From Calditrichota bacterium (GTDB taxonomy: Bacteria; Zixibacteria; MSB-5A5; GN15; FEB-12), in the NCBI GenBank assembly GCA_008501655.1, contig QQUK01000175.1, positions 1 through 7,620 on the forward strand: a stretch of DNA of 7,620 bases, written 5' to 3'. The notes under the pieces are model-generated. The model saw only the letters and a program-made list of their open reading frames with translations. It had not been told where the DNA came from and made no database searches. Made by a program: the position numbers and the translations under genes. Shown piece by piece: positions 5,696 through 7,620 of the stretch (position 1 is its first letter; each line of letters begins with the position of its first letter).

Positions 5696-6526
5696 TTAAA
5701 TTTTCACTCTACGATCTTGAACTAAATGATCGTTAGATTTACGTTTACTTCTTGTTTTGTATCCTTTCGTAGGTTTACCCCAGGGAGTACAGGGGTGACG
5801 ACCTCCGGACGAACGACCTTCACCACCGCCCATAGGGTGATCAACCGGGTTCATAGCAACACCGCGGACACTCGGACGAATACCGCGCCAGCGGGTTGCA
5901 CCGGCTTTACCCCAGACGACGTTTTTATGGTCGACATTGGAAACCTGACCTACAGTAGCATAACAAACTTCGGGGATTCTTCTGACTTCGCCTGAAGGCA
6001 TCTTCAGGATTGCAAATTTACCTTCTTTTGCAACGAGCTGACAGAAAGAACCGGCAGAACGTGACATCTGTCCGCCTTTACCCGGTCTCATTTCAATGTT
6101 GTGAACGTTGGTACCTAAAAGAATGTTCTTTAAAGGCAACGCATTACCAACAGTCTGTTCAACATTTTCTCCGGAAAGGACGGTATCATTTACCTGAAGT
6201 CCGAGCGGAGCAATAATATATCTTTTCTCACCGTCAGCATAATGCAGCAGAGCAATTCTTGCTGAACGGTTCGGATCATATTCAATCGATGCAACTCGTG
6301 CCGGAATACCAAATTTATTCCGTTTAAAATCTATGATTCTATATTTTCTTTTGTGACCACCACCACGCTGGTACGCAGTAATACGACCTTTGTTGTTACG
6401 ACCACCAGATTTTTTCAGCGGGCGAAGCAAAGACTTTTCCGGTACGGTAGATGTAATCTCTTCAAATGTCGGAACCGTACGGAAACGAAGTGACGGTGTC
6501 TTTGGACGATATTTCTTAATAGCCAT
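5696..6526 (-). CDS. rplB: 50S ribosomal protein L2
   Basis: L2 is a large, highly conserved 23S rRNA-binding protein needed for subunit association and peptidyltransferase activity. The 276-residue product is full length. Motifs in order: SGGRNNKGRIT (40-50), GGGHKRKYRIIDFKRNKFGIPA (55-76), YDPNRSARIALL (83-94), VHNIEMRPGKGGQMSRSAGS (141-160), GKAGATRWRG (206-215) and MNPVDHPMGGGEGR (225-238). The conserved His of E. coli (H229) corresponds to H230 here. The second His of HPHGGG is replaced by M232, a variant I recall from Bacteroidetes and Chlamydiae. The ATG lies 15 nt after rplW, with AGG about 7 nt upstream. Identification is certain. Confidence 0.99.
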   Translation of the reverse strand: MAIKKYRPKTPSLRFRTVPTFEEITSTVPEKSLLRPLKKSGGRNNKGRITAYQRGGGHKRKYRIIDFKRNKFGIPARVASIEYDPNRSARIALLHYADGEKRYIIAPLGLQVNDTVLSGENVEQTVGNALPLKNILLGTNVHNIEMRPGKGGQMSRSAGSFCQLVAKEGKFAILKMPSGEVRRIPEVCYATVGQVSNVDHKNVVWGKAGATRWRGIRPSVRGVAMNPVDHPMGGGEGRSSGGRHPCTPWGKPTKGYKTRSKRKSNDHLVQDRRVKI

Positions 6527-6541
6527 ATTTACACCTATCCT

Positions 6542-6835
6542 TTATACATTATCAAACATTGCTATAGATTCACCCTGCTTCAATCTGACGATTGCTTTTT
6601 TCCAGGTCGATGATTTACCTTCGTTACGACCCATTCTGCGGGTTTTACCGGGCATCACCATCGTACGGACGTCAACAACCTTGACTTTAAAAAGATCTTC
6701 AACAGCAGCTTTTATAGTCAATTTGTTGGCAGTTTTATCTACTTCAAATACATATTCATTGTTCAGTTCACGAAGCAGGGATGCACGTTCAGTAATCAGA
6801 CTCAGTTTAATCAGTTTTCTGTAATCTTGTTTCAT
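6542..6835 (-). CDS. rplW: 50S ribosomal protein L23
   Basis: L23 sits at the exit of the polypeptide tunnel and is the docking site for trigger factor and SRP. From the chosen ATG the product has 97 residues, the usual length, beginning MKQDYRKLIKLSLITERAS. It also has YVFEVDKTANKLTIKAAVEDLF (28-49) and the extended-loop region VVDVRTMVMPGKTRRMGR (53-70), followed by the typical KKAIVRL strand. The frame stays open 17 codons further upstream to an ATG inside rplD, but those residues do not resemble L23. The chosen ATG forms a 4-nt ATGA overlap with the rplD stop and has GAGGTG just upstream, so coupled translation with L4 is likely. Confidence 0.96.
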   Translation of the reverse strand: MKQDYRKLIKLSLITERASLLRELNNEYVFEVDKTANKLTIKAAVEDLFKVKVVDVRTMVMPGKTRRMGRNEGKSSTWKKAIVRLKQGESIAMFDNV

Positions 6836-7455
6836 CCGAACACCTCGACAACTTTCTTCAGACCGGCTTCTGTGAGAATGACACATTCGGCATTCAACAA
6901 GTCATAGCCGTTAGCTAATGCAGCCCGTCCAAATTTTACTTTTTGCAGATTTCTGCAGGAAAGAGCGGCGTTATCGTTTCTACCTTCATCAAGGATAAGA
7001 CATTTTTTATCACCGAGATCAAGTTTCCCCAAGATACTGACGATATCTTTAGTTTTGATTTGATCTAACTGAATCTTATCTAAGACTTTGATGTTTTCGC
7101 CAAGAGCTTTATCAGAGAAAACTGAACGAATTGCACGCTGTTTCATTTTTTTAGGCATCTCATATCCATACAAACGGGTATGCGGACCAAAAACGGTTCC
7201 ACCACCACGCCATAACGGAGAACGGGATGTACCTGCACGGGCGCGACCGGTTCCTTTTTGTCTCCACGGTTTTTTACCACCGCCACGAACTTCAGATCTG
7301 CCTTTTGTATGTGCATTACCCTGTCTTTGACGAGCAAGATAATTTACGACATACTGATGTACAAGTCCTTCATTCGGCTCAACACCGAATACTGAGGAAT
7401 CCAATTCGACAGTTCCGACTTCTGCGCCATCTTGATTATATTTTTTTACGTTCAT
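6832..7455 (-). CDS. rplD: 50S ribosomal protein L4
   Basis: L4 binds 23S rRNA, and its extended loop reaches the exit-tunnel constriction opposite L22. In E. coli it also represses its own operon through the S10 leader, which is not in this window. The 207-residue product is full length. The extended loop is intact: RSEVRGGGKKPWRQKGTGRA (53-72) followed by RAGTSRSPLWRGGGTVFGP (73-91). KKMKQRAIRSVFSDK (102-116) follows, and then the Rossmann-like C-terminal half with the last helix TEAGLKKVVEVFG. Start and stop both lie in 4-nt ATGA overlaps, with rplC upstream and rplW downstream. The SD is GGGG about 9 nt before the ATG, inside the rplC end. Confidence 0.98.
   Translation of the reverse strand: MNVKKYNQDGAEVGTVELDSSVFGVEPNEGLVHQYVVNYLARQRQGNAHTKGRSEVRGGGKKPWRQKGTGRARAGTSRSPLWRGGGTVFGPHTRLYGYEMPKKMKQRAIRSVFSDKALGENIKVLDKIQLDQIKTKDIVSILGKLDLGDKKCLILDEGRNDNAALSCRNLQKVKFGRAALANGYDLLNAECVILTEAGLKKVVEVFG
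6841..6846 (-). promoter_or_regulatory. Ribosome binding site of rplW
   Basis: GAGGTG on the minus strand, 5 nt before the ATG of rplW and inside the last codons of rplD. It supports the downstream ATG at 6833-6835 over the longer ORF start at 6884-6886. Confidence 0.7.
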
Positions 7456-7620
7456 AATGATCTACCCCTGTTTGTAGAGCGGACCTTGACTAAAGAACCT
7501 TTGTTTCCGGGTACATTCCCTTTAACAAGCAATAGATTCTCGTCCTGGAGCACTTTGACTACTTCAAGGTTTAATACTGTCACTTTATCCTTACCTAAAC
7601 GACCGGCCATTTTCATACCC
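7452..7620 (-). CDS. rplC: 50S ribosomal protein L3, C-terminal end (partial)
   Basis: The 3' end of rplC, cut by the right edge of the window: 55 codons plus the stop. L3 binds near the 3' end of 23S rRNA, starts 50S assembly and reaches the peptidyltransferase centre. The visible residues read (G)MKMAGRLGKDKVTVLNLEVV, then DENLLLVKGNVPGNKGSLVKVR, which match the L3 C-terminal blocks KMAGRMG, VTVQNLEVV and LLLVKGAVPGPKG. A short tail, STNRGRSL, follows. The TGA stop (7452-7454) overlaps the rplD ATG as ATGA, so L3 and L4 are probably translationally coupled. The N-terminal part, and the expected upstream rpsJ (S10) with the operon promoter, lie outside. Confidence 0.95.
   Translation of the reverse strand, partial: GMKMAGRLGKDKVTVLNLEVVKVLQDENLLLVKGNVPGNKGSLVKVRSTNRGRSL

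Noticed and set aside
1..7620. Search for mobile elements, CRISPR arrays, tRNA/rRNA genes, riboswitches, intrinsic terminators or an inserted accessory gene
   Set aside because: Genes cover nearly the whole window and gaps are at most 25 nt. No hairpin plus T-run or inverted terminal repeats were seen, and no foreign gene interrupts the canonical order.

Overview
The window is one uninterrupted stretch of the conserved bacterial ribosomal-protein supercluster (S10 operon running into the spc operon). Every gene is on the minus strand, so transcription runs from high to low coordinates. In transcription order it holds the 3' end of rplC (L3), then rplD (L4), rplW (L23), rplB (L2), rpsS (S19), rplV (L22), rpsC (S3), rplP (L16), rpmC (L29), rpsQ (S17), rplN (L14), rplX (L24), rplE (L5), rpsN (S14), rpsH (S8), rplF (L6) and rplR (L18). 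The order is the textbook one, with no insertion, loss or frameshift.

Packing is extreme. The largest gap between genes is 25 nt and two junctions (L3/L4 and L4/L23) are 4-nt ATGA overlaps. There is no room for a promoter, terminator, leader RNA or mobile element inside the window. The S10-type and spc-type halves are joined by a 24-nt spacer (S17 to L14), so they are probably read as one transcript whose promoter lies beyond the right edge. Most genes have a clear Shine-Dalgarno sequence (AAGGAG, GGAG or AGGA). Several starts need care: rpsC starts at TTG, rpmC at GTG, and rplE and rplW start downstream of the longest possible ORF start.

The organism is a bacterium using the standard bacterial code: TGA is a stop, and Trp is TGG where inspected. 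It relies on Shine-Dalgarno initiation, has moderate GC by eye and a zinc-ribbon S14. L2 carries the HPMGGGEG variant I recall from Bacteroidetes and Chlamydiae, but the strong SD sites and short zinc S14 argue against Bacteroidetes, and the rpsN position argues against Chlamydiae. A PVC-group relative (for example Lentisphaerota or Kiritimatiellota) is a low-confidence guess that I cannot verify from sequence alone.

The gene content is ordinary housekeeping and I see no hidden novel system. The least ordinary parts are the long basic low-complexity C-terminal tails on two adjacent genes: a histone-H1-like KKTA repeat on L22 and an Arg/Gly- then Lys/Thr/Ala-rich tail of about 115 residues on S3.
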